Numbered from the stretch's first letter, positions 1-10,579 are shown. The stretch: 64,000 bases of DNA from Janibacter massiliensis (GCF_900289115.1 NZ_LT985196.1:62001-126000); one strand, 5' to 3'. Program-made: numbers and translations. The notes: generated by a model from the sequence alone, not told the origin.

Positions 1-223
1 CACCGAGCAGGACCGAGGACACGGTGATGCCGAGCTGGCAGGTGGCCAGGAGCAGACCCGTCCGGCTCATCGCGTCGAGGGCGATCTGGGCCTTCTTGTC
101 CCCCGCGAGCGCCAGCGGCTCCAGCTGGCTGCGACGGGCGGCCATCGCCGCGAACTCCGCGCCGACGAAGAAGGCGTTGAGCAGCAGGAGGAGGACGGTG
201 ACGAGCACGACCCAGAGGCTCAT
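1..223 (-). CDS. CNNM-domain membrane protein, C-terminally truncated by window edge
   Basis: Only the first ~74 codons are present; the gene runs off the left edge. It starts at ATG 221-223, which overlaps the stop of the upstream gene (ATGA), so the two are translationally coupled. The visible N-terminus is a hydrophobic helix (MSLWVVLVTVLLLLLNAFF) followed by VGAEFAAMAARRSQLE and a second hydrophobic stretch with CQLGIT. That is the start of a CNNM/DUF21 domain like the one in its neighbour. Members of this family sit in the membrane and are linked to magnesium/divalent cation efflux. The paired arrangement is common in actinobacteria and suggests a two-subunit complex. CBS and CorC domains would lie outside the window. 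Confidence 0.85.
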   Translation of the reverse strand, partial: MSLWVVLVTVLLLLLNAFFVGAEFAAMAARRSQLEPLALAGDKKAQIALDAMSRTGLLLATCQLGITVSSVLLG

Positions 224-1548
224 CGCGAGGCCTCCGTCCGGGCGGCGCGGCGGCCGTGCAGCGGGCTCAGCTGGAGGCGCTCGACGCGGCGGGTGTCCAT
301 CGCGATGACGCGCAGGCGCCAGCCGTCGACCTCCACCTCGTCCCCGACCCGGGGCACCCGCCCGAGCCGTTCCATGACGAATCCGCCGAGCGTCTCGTAC
401 GGCCCGTCCTCGGGGACGGTGACGCCGATCCGCTCGGTCACCTCGTCGGGGCGCCACATCCCCGGCACGGTCCACGACCCGCCGGGCAGCCGCCGCGCGG
501 TCGAGGTCGCCCGGTCGTGCTCGTCGGCGACCTCGCCGACGATCTCCTCGACGAGGTCCTCGAGCGTGACGACGCCGGCCGTGCCGCCGTGCTCGTCGAC
601 GACGACCGCGAGCTGCAGGCCCCCGTCGCGCAGCTCGACCAGGAGCGGGTCGAGGCCGAGCGTCTCGGGCACGAAGACCGCGTCGACCATGAGCGCGGAC
701 ACCGGGACCTCGTCGCGGCGCTCGTGCGGCACGGCGATCGCGCGCTTGACGTGGGCCACGCCGACGACGTCGTCCCAGTCCTCGTCGATGACGGGGAACC
801 GGCTGTGCCCGGTCCGGCGGGCCAGGCGCACGAGGTCGCTCGCCGTCGCGGTGCGCTCGATCGCGGTCGCGCGGGAGCGGGGGGTCATCACGTCGGTGGC
901 GGTCTGGTCGCCGAAGCCGAGGGATCGGGTGACCAGGCGGGCCGTCCCGGAGTCGAGGGTGCCTGCCTCGGCGGAGGTGCGGACGAGGGAGGCGAGCTCC
1001 TGGGGGCTGCGGGCGGCCGAGAGCTCCTCCTGCGGCTCGACGCCCACCCGGCGCAGCGCCCAGTTGGCGGACCCGTTGAGGATCGCGATGAGCGGCGTGA
1101 AGAGGACGGTGAAGATCCGGGTCGGTGCGTGGACGACCTTCGCCGTGGCCAGCGGCGCCGAGACGGCGAAGGTCTTGGGCACCATCTCGCCGAGCACCAT
1201 CGACAGCACCGTGGCGAGCAGCATCGACAGGACGGGGGCCGCGGTGTCGATCACCCCGTCCGACAGGCCCGCGGCCGACAGCGGTCCGCGCAGCAGCGCG
1301 CCGATGGACGGCGCCGCGATGAAGCCGAGGACCAGGGTCGTCAGGGTGATCCCGACCTGGCAGGCCGACAGCAGCGTCGACAGGCGCCCGAGGGAGCCGA
1401 GCACGCCCTTGGCGCCGGCATCCCCCTCGTCCACCGCCTTCTGCACGGAAGACCTGTCGAGCGCGACGAGCGAGAACTCGGCCGCGACGAAGAGCGCCGT
1501 CCCGGCCGTGAGCACGAGGGCGAGGAGCAGCAGCAGCCATTCGGTCAT
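220..1548 (-). CDS. CNNM/CBS/CorC-domain membrane protein (hemolysin C family)
   Basis: This 442-residue protein starts at ATG 1546-1548 (MTEWLLLLLALV). The N-terminal ~200 residues form a CNNM domain with four hydrophobic segments, including VAAEFSLVALDRSSVQ and GEMVPKTFAVS, the latter being the conserved EMxPKT motif. A CBS pair follows (TATDVMTPRSRATA, HSRFPVIDEDWDDVVG, VVDEHGGTAGVVTLEDLVEE). The C-terminus is a CorC/HlyC domain ending in VERLQLSPLHGR. The family is associated with divalent cation transport, with CBS domains as nucleotide sensors. The longer upstream-open reading frame is rejected because the residues before this Met look random. A TACGCT hexamer lies 10 nt before the start. 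Confidence 0.9.
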   Translation of the reverse strand: MTEWLLLLLALVLTAGTALFVAAEFSLVALDRSSVQKAVDEGDAGAKGVLGSLGRLSTLLSACQVGITLTTLVLGFIAAPSIGALLRGPLSAAGLSDGVIDTAAPVLSMLLATVLSMVLGEMVPKTFAVSAPLATAKVVHAPTRIFTVLFTPLIAILNGSANWALRRVGVEPQEELSAARSPQELASLVRTSAEAGTLDSGTARLVTRSLGFGDQTATDVMTPRSRATAIERTATASDLVRLARRTGHSRFPVIDEDWDDVVGVAHVKRAIAVPHERRDEVPVSALMVDAVFVPETLGLDPLLVELRDGGLQLAVVVDEHGGTAGVVTLEDLVEEIVGEVADEHDRATSTARRLPGGSWTVPGMWRPDEVTERIGVTVPEDGPYETLGGFVMERLGRVPRVGDEVEVDGWRLRVIAMDTRRVERLQLSPLHGRRAARTEASR

Positions 1549-1639
1549 GGTGGGCACGAGCGTAGTCGGCGTCGATGTGACGGGAGCGGCCCCGTCCGAC
1601 AGGATGGGCGCGCCTGGACCGCACGAGCGAAGGGGACGC

Positions 1640-2650
1640 ATGAGCAGCGGCACGAGAGAGCGGGGCACCCGCGTCGAGGTCGACGGCCTGACGAAGAGGT
1701 TCGGGTCGTTCACCGCGGTCGACGACCTGTCCTTCTCCGTCGAGCCCGGTCGGGTCACCGGCTTCCTCGGCCCGAACGGCTCCGGCAAGACGACGACGCT
1801 GCGGATGATCCTGGGGCTCGTCCGCCCCACCGCGGGGTCCTCGACGATCGGCGGGCAGGCCTACCGCTCGCTGCCGAACCCCCAGCAGGTCGTCGGCGCG
1901 GCGCTCGAGGCGACGAGCTTCCACCCCGGCCGGTCCGGGCGCGACCACCTGCGGGTCCTGGCCGCCGCCGGCGGTGTCGAGGACTCCCGGGTCGACGAGC
2001 TGCTCGAGCTCACCGGCATCCCCGCCGCCGCCCGCAAGCGCGCCGGCTCGTACTCGATGGGCATGCGGCAGCGGCTCGGTCTGGCCGCCGCCCTGCTCGG
2101 CGACCCCGACGTCCTCATCCTCGACGAGCCGGCCAACGGGCTCGACCCGGAGGGCATCCGCTGGCTGCGCGGCTTCCTGCGCCACCTCGCCGACGAGGGG
2201 CGGACGGTCCTCGTGAGCAGCCACATGCTCCAGGAGGTCCAGCAGACCGTCGACGACGTCGTCATCATCAGCAACGGCGCGCTCGTCAAGGCGGGGCGGA
2301 TCGAGGAGCTGAGCGGCGGGCGGCGATCGCTCGTCGCGACCTCCGACCCCGACGCCCCCGCCGGCGCCCCGCGGGTGGCGGACGTCATCGCGACCGCCCA
2401 GCCCGACGGCACGCTCATCGCCGACACCGCGGGCCTGCGCCTCGTCGGCGACGTCGCCCACCGCGCCGGGCTGCCGATCTGGCGGCTCGAGGAGCGCGGC
2501 ACCGACCTCGAGGGCCTGTTCTTCCAGCTCACCGAGGGCCAGAACCGCAACCTCGGCGCGACGGGCGCCGCACACGCCGCCGCGGTCACGCCGCCCGGCC
2601 ACCCCGGCGCCCAGACCCCGGCCCCGACCCCGAACGGAGAGGCTCGATGA
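1640..2650 (+). CDS. ABC transporter ATP-binding protein
   Basis: This 336-residue ATPase of the DrrA/CcmA type starts at ATG 1640 behind an AAGGGG ribosome-binding site. It carries Walker A (GPNGSGKTTTL), the signature YSMGMRQR, Walker B (VLILDEPANGLDP) and the switch histidine in VLVSSHMLQE. The last ~100 residues (from about 220) are a DUF4162-like accessory region with a Pro/Ala-rich tail. It pairs with the permease whose ATG overlaps this stop (ATGA). Together they would form an ABC-2 exporter of unknown substrate. Closely related pairs are annotated for drug, lipid or antibiotic export, but nothing here fixes the cargo. Confidence 0.92.
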   Translation: MSSGTRERGTRVEVDGLTKRFGSFTAVDDLSFSVEPGRVTGFLGPNGSGKTTTLRMILGLVRPTAGSSTIGGQAYRSLPNPQQVVGAALEATSFHPGRSGRDHLRVLAAAGGVEDSRVDELLELTGIPAAARKRAGSYSMGMRQRLGLAAALLGDPDVLILDEPANGLDPEGIRWLRGFLRHLADEGRTVLVSSHMLQEVQQTVDDVVIISNGALVKAGRIEELSGGRRSLVATSDPDAPAGAPRVADVIATAQPDGTLIADTAGLRLVGDVAHRAGLPIWRLEERGTDLEGLFFQLTEGQNRNLGATGAAHAAAVTPPGHPGAQTPAPTPNGEAR

Positions 2651-3471
2651 TCCCCGCGTTCCGCTCGGAGCTGCGCAAGCTCTTCACGACCCGCCTGTGG
2701 TGGATCCTCGCGCTCGTCGCGTTCCTCCTGTCGGCCCTGCTCGCGTTCGCGAACGTGTGGGCGCTCGCCACGCAGGGGTACATCACCCCGGAGGGGAACG
2801 CGACCCCCTTCGACCAGGCCCCGGTCGACCTCCAGCAGGAGGCGATCCGTGGCGCGTACCTCTTCCCGACGCGCTTCGTCACCCTCCTGACGATGACGAT
2901 CGGCGTCGTCCTCATGGGCCAGGAGTACCGCCACAAGACGATCACCGGCACCTTCCTGGCGACGCCGAACCGCTGGGTCGCGATCGCTGCCAAGGCCCTC
3001 TCGCTCGTCGTCATCGGCTTCGGGTACGCGCTCGTCTGCCTCCTCGGCGCGGTCGCCGGCGGCGCGCTCATGGCGGCGATCAAGGGCATCTCGGCGAACC
3101 CGGGTGCGGACGTCGCACGACCGCTCCTGATGGCCGCGCTCATGCTCACGTGCTGGGCGCTCATCGGGTTCGGCGGTGCGCTGCTCCTGCGCAACCAGAT
3201 CCTCGCGCTCGTCATCCTCCTGCCGCTCACGCTCATCGGCAGCACGGCGCTCCCGCTGATCCTCCTGGGGTTCGACTGGAGCAATGACCTCGTCCGGTTC
3301 CTCCCCAGCTCCGCGAGCGTGCTCATGACCGACCCGGCCGAGGAGACGTTCATGGGCATCGCGCAGGCGAAGACGCTCAGCTGGTGGCAGGCGCTGCTGG
3401 TCCTGCTCGGGTGGGCGGGCATCTTCACCGTTCCCGGCGCGATCGTGACCGATCGGCGCGACGTCACCTGA
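2647..3471 (+). CDS. ABC-2 type transporter permease
   Basis: This 274-residue permease is coupled to the ATPase gene by an ATGA overlap. It opens with MIPAFRSELRKLFTTRLWW, the basic elbow helix typical of ABC-2 permeases. About six hydrophobic segments follow (for example at residues ~17-38, 78-93, 118-142, 160-182, 185-205 and 245-265). A cytoplasmic charged loop with GQEYRHKTITGTFLATP is also typical of this family. No substrate can be inferred. Confidence 0.88.
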   Translation: MIPAFRSELRKLFTTRLWWILALVAFLLSALLAFANVWALATQGYITPEGNATPFDQAPVDLQQEAIRGAYLFPTRFVTLLTMTIGVVLMGQEYRHKTITGTFLATPNRWVAIAAKALSLVVIGFGYALVCLLGAVAGGALMAAIKGISANPGADVARPLLMAALMLTCWALIGFGGALLLRNQILALVILLPLTLIGSTALPLILLGFDWSNDLVRFLPSSASVLMTDPAEETFMGIAQAKTLSWWQALLVLLGWAGIFTVPGAIVTDRRDVT

Positions 3472-3500
3472 GGGGGAGGGCGCGCGCCAGGTGTGCCGGT

Positions 3501-3506
3501 TAGGGT
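3501..3506 (+). promoter_or_regulatory. Probable -10 element of kgd
   Basis: TAGGGT fits the TANNNT actinobacterial -10 consensus. It lies in the 113-nt gap before kgd and would give a ~70-nt leader. The -35 region is not recognisable. Confidence 0.45.
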
Positions 3507-3584
3507 GGGAGGGTCCGTCCACCGACCCGTGGACCTGCCGGTGATCCCCGGCAGCACCCGACGAACCGGAAGAGGCGTATCCGC

Positions 3585-6500
3585 GTGCCCGACCAGCCTG
3601 CGAGCCAGAACCCGCTGACGGCCTTCGGACCGAACGAGTGGCTCGTCGACGAGCTGTACGAGCAGTTCAAGCGCGACCGCAACAGCGTCGACAAGGCGTG
3701 GTGGGCGTTCTTCGAGGACTACCAGCCGGGCATCTCTCCGCAGCAGGCGTCCCCGCCCCAGCAGGCGTCATCGCCCCAGCAGGCGACGCCGCCGCAGCAG
3801 CCGTCCGCCAAGGAGACCGCGGCCACGCCCGCCCTCGCGGGCGACAGCGTCACCGAGGGTCCCGCCCGGTCCGCCTCGTCCGCCGAGACGGCACCGGGAT
3901 CGACCGCCCCCAAGGCCGCCCCGCGGCGCCCCGAGAAGGACACCGACGGCCCCGGCCGCGGCGCCCCGACCCCCCGGGAGGCCCCGCGCGCGGCCGAGCC
4001 CAAGGCCGTCGAGGAGGACACGATCACCCCGATCCGCGGCGCCGCCGCCCGGGTCGTGACGAACATGGACGCCTCGCTGCAGGTGCCGACCGCGACGAGC
4101 GTCCGGTCGCTGCCGGCCAAGCTCCTCATCGACAACCGCATCGTCATCAACAACCACCTCAAGCGCTCCCGCGGCGGGAAGGTGTCGTTCACCCACCTCA
4201 TCGGGTACGCGATGGTCCGCGCCCTCGCCGCGATGCCGGAGATGAACGTCGGCTACCAGACCGACGAGAAGGGCAAGCCCCAGCTCGTCCAGCCGGCCCA
4301 CGTCAACCTCGGCATCGCCATCGACCTGCAGAAGGACGACGGCTCCCGACAGCTCCTCGTGCCCTCGATCAAGGGCACCGAGACGATGGACTTCTTCCAG
4401 TTCTGGACCGCGTACGAGGACGTCGTCAAGAAGGCCCGCAACGGCAAGCTGACGGTCGAGGACTTCAAGGGCACGACCGTCTCGCTGACGAACCCCGGCG
4501 GCATCGGCACGGTCCACTCGGTGCCGCGCCTCATGCCCGGGCAGGGCGCCATCATCGGCGTCGGCTCGCTCGACTACCCCGCCGAGTGGCAGGGCGCGAG
4601 CCAGGAGATCCTCAACCGCAACGCGGTGAGCAAGATCCTCACGCTCACCTCGACGTACGACCACCGCATCATCCAGGGCGCGCAGTCCGGCGAGTTCCTC
4701 AAGACGATGCACCACTTCCTCATCGGCGGGGACGAGTTCTACGACGACGTCTTCCGATCGCTGCGGATCCCCTACGAGCCGATCCGCTGGGTCCAGGACA
4801 TCTCGACGACCCACGAGGACGACATCAACAAGACCGCGCGGGTGCAGGAGCTCATCCACGCCTACCGCGTCCGCGGCCACCTCATGGCCGACACCGACCC
4901 CCTCGAGTACCGCCAGCGCCGTCACAGCGACCTCGACGTGACGAGCCACGGCCTGACGCTGTGGGACCTCGACCGCGAGTTCGCCACCGGCGGCTTCGGG
5001 GGCGAGCCGATGCTCCCCCTGCGGAAGATCCTCGGCATCCTGCGCGACTCGTACTGCCGCACGACCGGCGTCGAGTACATGCACATCCAGGACCCCGAGC
5101 AGCGCCGATGGATCCAGGAGCGCGTCGAGGTCGGCTACGCCAAGCCGACGACCGACGAGCAGCTGCGGATCCTCCGCCGCCTCAACGCCGCCGAGGCCTT
5201 CGAGACCTTCCTCCAGACGAAGTTCGTCGGCCAGAAGCGGTTCTCGCTCGAGGGTGGCGAGTCGACGATCGCCCTGCTCGACCGCGTCCTCTCCCGCGCC
5301 GCGCAGGACGGGCTCGACGAGGTCTGCATCGGCATGCCGCACCGCGGACGCCTCAACGTGCTGGCGAACATCGCGGGCAAGTCGTACGCGCAGATCTTCC
5401 GCGAGTTCGAGGGCAAGCAGGACCCGCGCTCGGTCCAGGGCTCCGGCGACGTGAAGTACCACCTGGGCACCGAGGGCAAGTTCCTCGCCGAGGACGGCAG
5501 CAGCACGAAGGTCTACCTCGCGGCCAACCCGAGCCACCTCGAGGCGGTCAACCCGGTCCTCGAGGGGATCGTGCGGGCCAAGCAGGACCGGCTCAACCAC
5601 GCCGGCGAGGACTTCCCCGTCCTGCCGATCCTCCTGCACGGGGACGCGGCCTTCGCCGGCCAGGGCGTCGTCGCCGAGACCCTCCAGCAGTCCCAGCTGC
5701 GCGGGTACCGGACGGGCGGCACGATCCACGTCGTCGTCAACAACCAGGTCGGCTTCACGACCGCGCCGAGCAACTCGCGCAGCTCGCAGTACTCCACCGA
5801 CGTCGCGCGGATGATCCAGGCGCCGATCTTTCACGTCAACGGGGACGACCCCGAGGCGTGCGTCCGGGTCGCCGAGCTCGCGTACGAGTTCCGCCAGGCG
5901 TTCATGAAGGACGTCGTCATCGACCTCGTCTGCTACCGCCGTCGCGGCCACAACGAGGGAGACGACCCGTCGATGACGCAGCCGATCATGTACGACCTCA
6001 TCGAGGCCAAGCGCAGCGTCCGCAAGCTCTACACCGAGAGCCTCATCGGTCGCGGCGACATCTCCGAGGAGGACGCCGCGACCGCGCTGAGGGACTACCA
6101 GGCGCAGCTCGAGCGGGTCTTCGTCGAGACGAAGGAGGCCCTGGCCGCCGGTGAGGGCGAGGCCCGACCGGACGCCCCTGCGGGCCTGGAGAAGCCGTCG
6201 GCGCAGAGCGCGGACGCCCCGCGTCGCGACTCCTCGCAGACGGCCATCAGCGGCGACGACCTCACGTACATCGGCGACGTCTTCACGCAGTGGCCCGAGG
6301 GCTTCACGGTCCACCCCAAGCTCAAGCAGGCGCTGGAGAAGCGGGCGAAGAGCGTGCACGAGGGTGGCATCGACTGGGCCACGGGCGAGCTGCTCGCGTT
6401 CGGCTCGCTCCTCCTCGAGGGCACGCCGGTGCGGCTGGCCGGTCAGGACAGCCGCCGTGGGACGTTCGTCCAGCGGCACGCGGTCCTCATCGACAAGCAC

Positions 6501-7400
6501 ACCGCCGAGGAGTGGACGCCGCTGCTGTACCTCGGTCGCGGCCAGGCCCGGTTCTGGGTCTACGACTCCCTCCTGTCGGAGTTCGCCGCGATGGGCTTCG
6601 AGTACGGCTACTCCGTCGAGCGGCCGGACGCGCTCGTGCTGTGGGAGGCGCAGTTCGGCGACTTCTTCAACGGCGCGCAGACGATCATCGACGAGTTCGT
6701 CAGCAGCAGCGAGCAGAAGTGGGGCCAGAACAGCTCCGTCGTCCTCCTGCTCCCCCACGGCTACGAGGGCCAGGGGCCGGACCACAGCTCGGCGCGGATC
6801 GAGCGCTTCCTCACGCTGTGCGCCGAGAACAACATGACGGTCGCCTTCCCCTCGACGCCGGCGAGCTACTTCCACCTGCTGCGGCGTCAGGCGTACGCCC
6901 GGCCGCGTCGTCCGCTCATCGTCTTCACGCCGAAGTCGATGCTGCGGCTGCGGGCCGCGGCGAGCGCGCCGGAGGACTTCACCAGCGGCGGCTTCCGGCC
7001 CGTCCTGCCCGATCGCGGCGTCGAGCTCGGCGACGTCGACCGGGTGATCATCGCCTCGGGCAAGGTCGTCTACGACCTCGAGGCCGAGCGCGCGAAGCGG
7101 GAGGACACCCGCACGGCGATCATCCGGCTCGAGCAGTACTACCCGCTGCCGGGAGAGGCGATCGCCTCGGAGATCCGCCGCTACCCCGGCGCGGAGGTCG
7201 TCGTCGTCCAGGAGGAGCCGGAGAACCAGGGCGGCTGGCCGTTCCTCGCGCTCAACCTGCCGGCGGCGCTCCAGGCGCAGGGCGAGTCCCGGCCGCTGCG
7301 CGTCGTCTCCCGCCCGGCGTCGGCCTCGCCGGCGAGCGGGTCGTCGAAGGCGCACGCGGCCGAGCAGAAGGATCTCGTCCAGCGCGCGTTCGAGCGCTGA
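3585..7400 (+). CDS. kgd: Multifunctional 2-oxoglutarate decarboxylase/dehydrogenase E1-E2
   Basis: This 1271-residue protein starts at GTG 3585. Residues 1-45 are the E1o N-terminal helix ([13 protein letters not shown]). A low-complexity Pro/Gln/Ala linker follows to ~145. Next is an E2-type succinyltransferase core ([14 protein letters not shown] through [18 protein letters not shown]) without a lipoyl domain. The thiamine-dependent E1 domain completes it, with [12 protein letters not shown], the ThDP/Mg motif region [12 protein letters not shown] and the C-terminal [14 protein letters not shown]. This E2-E1 fusion is the actinobacterial Kgd/SucA form, which supplies succinyl-CoA or succinic semialdehyde in the TCA cycle and is controlled through GarA in related genera. 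The stop overlaps the next gene by one base. Confidence 0.96.
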   Translation: MPDQPASQNPLTAFGPNEWLVDELYEQFKRDRNSVDKAWWAFFEDYQPGISPQQASPPQQASSPQQATPPQQPSAKETAATPALAGDSVTEGPARSASSAETAPGSTAPKAAPRRPEKDTDGPGRGAPTPREAPRAAEPKAVEEDTITPIRGAAARVVTNMDASLQVPTATSVRSLPAKLLIDNRIVINNHLKRSRGGKVSFTHLIGYAMVRALAAMPEMNVGYQTDEKGKPQLVQPAHVNLGIAIDLQKDDGSRQLLVPSIKGTETMDFFQFWTAYEDVVKKARNGKLTVEDFKGTTVSLTNPGGIGTVHSVPRLMPGQGAIIGVGSLDYPAEWQGASQEILNRNAVSKILTLTSTYDHRIIQGAQSGEFLKTMHHFLIGGDEFYDDVFRSLRIPYEPIRWVQDISTTHEDDINKTARVQELIHAYRVRGHLMADTDPLEYRQRRHSDLDVTSHGLTLWDLDREFATGGFGGEPMLPLRKILGILRDSYCRTTGVEYMHIQDPEQRRWIQERVEVGYAKPTTDEQLRILRRLNAAEAFETFLQTKFVGQKRFSLEGGESTIALLDRVLSRAAQDGLDEVCIGMPHRGRLNVLANIAGKSYAQIFREFEGKQDPRSVQGSGDVKYHLGTEGKFLAEDGSSTKVYLAANPSHLEAVNPVLEGIVRAKQDRLNHAGEDFPVLPILLHGDAAFAGQGVVAETLQQSQLRGYRTGGTIHVVVNNQVGFTTAPSNSRSSQYSTDVARMIQAPIFHVNGDDPEACVRVAELAYEFRQAFMKDVVIDLVCYRRRGHNEGDDPSMTQPIMYDLIEAKRSVRKLYTESLIGRGDISEEDAATALRDYQAQLERVFVETKEALAAGEGEARPDAPAGLEKPSAQSADAPRRDSSQTAISGDDLTYIGDVFTQWPEGFTVHPKLKQALEKRAKSVHEGGIDWATGELLAFGSLLLEGTPVRLAGQDSRRGTFVQRHAVLIDKHTAEEWTPLLYLGRGQARFWVYDSLLSEFAAMGFEYGYSVERPDALVLWEAQFGDFFNGAQTIIDEFVSSSEQKWGQNSSVVLLLPHGYEGQGPDHSSARIERFLTLCAENNMTVAFPSTPASYFHLLRRQAYARPRRPLIVFTPKSMLRLRAAASAPEDFTSGGFRPVLPDRGVELGDVDRVIIASGKVVYDLEAERAKREDTRTAIIRLEQYYPLPGEAIASEIRRYPGAEVVVVQEEPENQGGWPFLALNLPAALQAQGESRPLRVVSRPASASPASGSSKAHAAEQKDLVQRAFER
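3738..3809 (+). repeat. 18-nt tandem repeat encoding Pro-Gln-Gln linker in kgd
   Basis: Four imperfect 18-nt units encode P-Q-Q-A/P-S/T-x. They lie in the flexible linker between the N-terminal helix and the E2 core. Copy number is likely variable between strains. Confidence 0.8.
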
Positions 7401-7585
7401 TGTACTTCACCGACCGCGGGATCGAGGAGCTCGCCGACCGGCGCGGCGAGGAGGAGGTCAGCCTTGCGTGGCTGGCCGACCGGCTGCGCGCGTTCGTCGA
7501 CGAGCACCCCGAGCACGAGGTCCCGGTCGAGCGGCTGGCCTCGTGGCTGGCACGGCTCGACGACGACCTCGGGGAGGACGAGTGA
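7400..7585 (+). CDS. DUF6104 family small protein
   Basis: This 61-residue protein starts at ATG 7400, overlapping the kgd stop (TGATG). It begins [16 protein letters not shown] and contains WLADRLRAFVDEHPE and VERLASWLARLDDD. It is acidic, probably all-helical and without membrane segments. A DUF6104 protein directly behind kgd is usual in actinobacteria, so it may assist or modulate the 2-oxoglutarate complex; that role is inferred from position only. Its stop overlaps the GTG of the next gene. Confidence 0.85.
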   Translation: MYFTDRGIEELADRRGEEEVSLAWLADRLRAFVDEHPEHEVPVERLASWLARLDDDLGEDE

Positions 7586-8271
7586 CCGAGCAGGACGGGT
7601 GGAACCACCCGAGCACCGACGCGGCGGGCAACGCCTTCGTCCCCAGCGCGGAGTTCCACGTCGACGCCGGTGACGGCGCTCGGGACGTCGGTCTCGTCTT
7701 CCTCGGCGACGGGCTCACGGTCGGCGTCGGCGACCCGCGCGGTCAGGGCTGGGTGACGCGCGTCGTCGCCCGCAGCCAGGACCCGGCGGTCGCGATCACG
7801 CCGTACAACCTCGGGCTGCGGGGCGACACCTCTGGCGGGGTTCTACGGCGTTGGCAGGTCGAGGGCGCGAGCCGGTGGGAGGGTCGGGCCGAGAAGCGGC
7901 TCGTCGTGTCCGTCGGCACGGGCGACGCGGTCGAGCGGACGAGCCTGGCCCGGCACCGGCTCAACCTCGCCAACGTCCTCGACGAGGCGAGCAGCCGGGG
8001 TATCGCGCCGTTCGTCGTCGGTCCGCCGCCGCCGCTGCAGGAACCGCTGCGAGGTCAGGTCGCGACGCTCTCGGCCGCCCAGGCCGATGTCTGCGACCGC
8101 CGGGACGTGCCCTTCGTCGACACGTTCACGCCGCTGGCCGACCACGAGCAGTGGCACGAGGACCTCGCGACCGGCGACGGCCTGCACCCGGGGCAGGCGG
8201 GCTACGGCCTCATGGCGTGGCTCGTCCTGCACTCCGGATGGCACGCGTGGCTCGGGGTCTCCCCCGCCTGA
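7582..8271 (+). CDS. SGNH/GDSL hydrolase-like protein with altered catalytic residues
   Basis: This 229-residue protein starts at GTG 7582, overlapping the DUF6104 stop. The fold is recognisable: a block I strand LVFLGDGLTVGVGDP (residues ~38-52), a block III region VVSVGTGDA (~108-116) and the C-terminal block V DGLHPGQAGYGLMAW. The block I nucleophile Ser is Gly44 and the block III Asn is Gly114, while the Asp-x-x-His pair is kept. There is no signal peptide or membrane segment, so it is cytoplasmic. The first ~35 residues are an unusual extension. It could be a non-catalytic binding protein or use another chemistry; its substrate is unknown. Confidence 0.75.
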   Translation: MTEQDGWNHPSTDAAGNAFVPSAEFHVDAGDGARDVGLVFLGDGLTVGVGDPRGQGWVTRVVARSQDPAVAITPYNLGLRGDTSGGVLRRWQVEGASRWEGRAEKRLVVSVGTGDAVERTSLARHRLNLANVLDEASSRGIAPFVVGPPPPLQEPLRGQVATLSAAQADVCDRRDVPFVDTFTPLADHEQWHEDLATGDGLHPGQAGYGLMAWLVLHSGWHAWLGVSPA

Positions 8272-8280
8272 CCCGTGTGG

Positions 8281-8314
8281 CCGAGGGCCGGCGGATCCGG
8301 CCGAGGGCCCTCGG
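8281..8314. terminator. Inverted-repeat region between convergent genes
   Basis: Nested inverted repeats (CCGAGGGC with GCCCTCGG, and GGCCGG with CCGGCC) lie between the SGNH-like gene and the malic enzyme gene. No T-run is present. It is a plausible shared terminator. Confidence 0.4.
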
Positions 8315-8338
8315 GGTCCGTACCCGCTGCGCCTTCGA

Positions 8339-9499
<1,161 letters not shown>

Positions 9500-9561
9500 G
9501 CCCTCGATCCTCCCACATGCCACGGCCGCGTCCCTCAAGGGGGAGCGACCGCGCGGCCCCC

Positions 9562-9567
9562 TAGCCT
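9562..9567 (+). promoter_or_regulatory. Probable -10 element of sodX
   Basis: TAGCCT, a TANNNT match, lies in the divergent gap between the malic enzyme and sodX. It predicts a leader of about 45 nt ending in GGAGG. Confidence 0.4.
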
Positions 9568-9619
9568 GAGGTCGCCCCGCCCGTCCTCGACCGGCCCCGC
9601 CCGCGGTGATGGAGGTCCC

Positions 9620-9973
9620 GTGCCCCGACTCGGTCTCGTGCGCGTCAGCGGCGTCTCGATGGAACCGACGCTGCGCGACGGGGAGGTGCTCCTCGTGCTG
9701 TGGGGAGCGCGCCCGAACCCCGGGTCGCTCGTCGTGTGCCAGCTGCCGCCCGACGACGACGGCTGCCCCCGACCGCTGGCCGTCAAACGGCTGACCGGCC
9801 CGGCGCCCGGCGAACCGGCAGGCCGCTGGTGGGTCGAGCGGGACAACCCGCGCGTCGGGGTCGATTCCTGGCTCGTCGGATCGCTGCCGACGTCGGCGCT
9901 GCGGGCGCGGGTCCTCCTGCGACTGCCTCGCATCACGCCCGGTCATCTTCTGCGGTCGAGATCCCGCCGGTAG
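9620..9973 (+). CDS. sodX: Nickel-type superoxide dismutase maturation protease
   Basis: This 117-residue protein starts at GTG 9620 after GGAGG. It is a small S26 (signal-peptidase-like) protease: VSGVSMEPTLRDGEVLLV carries the SM motif with the catalytic Ser, and PLAVKRLTG carries the Lys. No transmembrane helix is visible, fitting the cytosolic SodX family that trims the Ni-SOD propeptide to expose the nickel-binding histidine. The substrate gene sodN follows after 38 nt. In Streptomyces sodX follows sodN; here the order is reversed. Confidence 0.88.
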   Translation: MPRLGLVRVSGVSMEPTLRDGEVLLVLWGARPNPGSLVVCQLPPDDDGCPRPLAVKRLTGPAPGEPAGRWWVERDNPRVGVDSWLVGSLPTSALRARVLLRLPRITPGHLLRSRSRR

Positions 9974-9976
9974 GTT
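9971..9976 (+). promoter_or_regulatory. Possible -10 element of sodN
   Basis: TAGGTT overlaps the sodX stop codon and would start a ~30-nt leader before sodN. This would allow sodN transcription independent of sodX. Confidence 0.4.
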
Positions 9977-10011
9977 GGCAGGGACCGATCCACCCGACGG
10001 AAGGACACGAC

Positions 10012-10410
10012 ATGCGTTTCCCGTTCCGCCTCACGACCGTCAGCGCCCACTGCGACCTGCCCTGCGGCGTCTACGACCCCGCCCAGGCCCGCATCGAGGC
10101 CGAGTCGATCAAGGCCATCTGCAAGAAGGTCGCCGAGAACTCGGACCCGGACTTCCGCGTCCGTGCGACGATCATCAAGGAGCAGCGCAGCCAGCTCGTC
10201 AAGGAGCACCTGTGGGTGCTGTGGACGGACTACTTCAAGCCGCCGCACTTCGAGAAGTTCCCCGAGCTGCACACGCTCGTCAACGAGGCGACGAAGCTCG
10301 CGGGCGCGGCCGGCACGAAGGGTTCCGCCTTCGACGAGGCCACGGCCGACGAGCTCCTCGCGAAGATCGACGAGATCGCCCGCATCTTCGCGGAGACGAA
10401 GAAGGCCTGA
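10012..10410 (+). CDS. sodN: Nickel superoxide dismutase
   Basis: This 132-residue precursor starts at ATG 10012 behind AAGGA. Twelve propeptide residues (MRFPFRLTTVSA) precede the nickel hook HCDLPCGVYDP, with His13, Cys14 and Cys18 becoming His1, Cys2 and Cys6 after cleavage. The rest is the four-helix bundle (for example RSQLVKEHLWVLWTDYFKP). The enzyme dismutates superoxide in the cytoplasm as a hexamer. SodX immediately upstream would process it. In other actinobacteria nickel-responsive Nur regulates it; I did not identify a Nur box. A strong hairpin follows the gene. Confidence 0.97.
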   Translation: MRFPFRLTTVSAHCDLPCGVYDPAQARIEAESIKAICKKVAENSDPDFRVRATIIKEQRSQLVKEHLWVLWTDYFKPPHFEKFPELHTLVNEATKLAGAAGTKGSAFDEATADELLAKIDEIARIFAETKKA

Positions 10411-10425
10411 CGCCTTCCGCTCGCT

Positions 10426-10467
10426 CGAACGCGGCCCGGGACCCGATGCGGTCCCGGGCCGCGTTCG
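10426..10467 (+). terminator. sodN terminator hairpin
   Basis: A perfect 18-bp stem with a six-base loop (CGATGC) begins 15 nt after the sodN stop. There is no T-tract, as is common in high-GC actinobacteria. Confidence 0.85.
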
Positions 10468-10500
10468 TCGTCTGGGCCGCGGCACACGCTGGTCGGCGCG

Positions 10501-10529
10501 GGGGAATCGACCACAGCGCCACTTTCCCC
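10501..10529 (+). repeat. Short repeat, copy 1
   Basis: This 29-nt element has complementary ends (GGGGAA and TTCCCC). Positions 10506-10529 form a 24-nt core identical in all three full copies in this patch. Confidence 0.85.
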
Positions 10530-10550
10530 ACCCCCAGAGCGCGCCAGCGC

Positions 10551-10579
10551 GGGAAATCGACCACAGCGCCACTTTCCCC
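10551..10579 (+). repeat. Short repeat, copy 2
   Basis: This copy starts 50 nt after copy 1 in the same orientation. The 24-nt core is identical (10556-10579) and the left end differs by one base (GGGAAA). The C- and G-rich spacer between copies resembles the spacer before copy 3. Confidence 0.85.

Noticed and set aside
256-3471. Very long plus-strand open frame antisense to the CNNM gene and joined to the ABC permease
   Set aside because: Only the last 274 codons look like protein; the rest is Arg/Gly/Asp-rich composition from GC-rich DNA read in a shadow frame.
3768-7355. 1195-codon minus-strand open frame opposite kgd
   Set aside because: It has no recognisable domain and an Arg/Val/Asp-biased composition, while the plus strand encodes an intact kgd.
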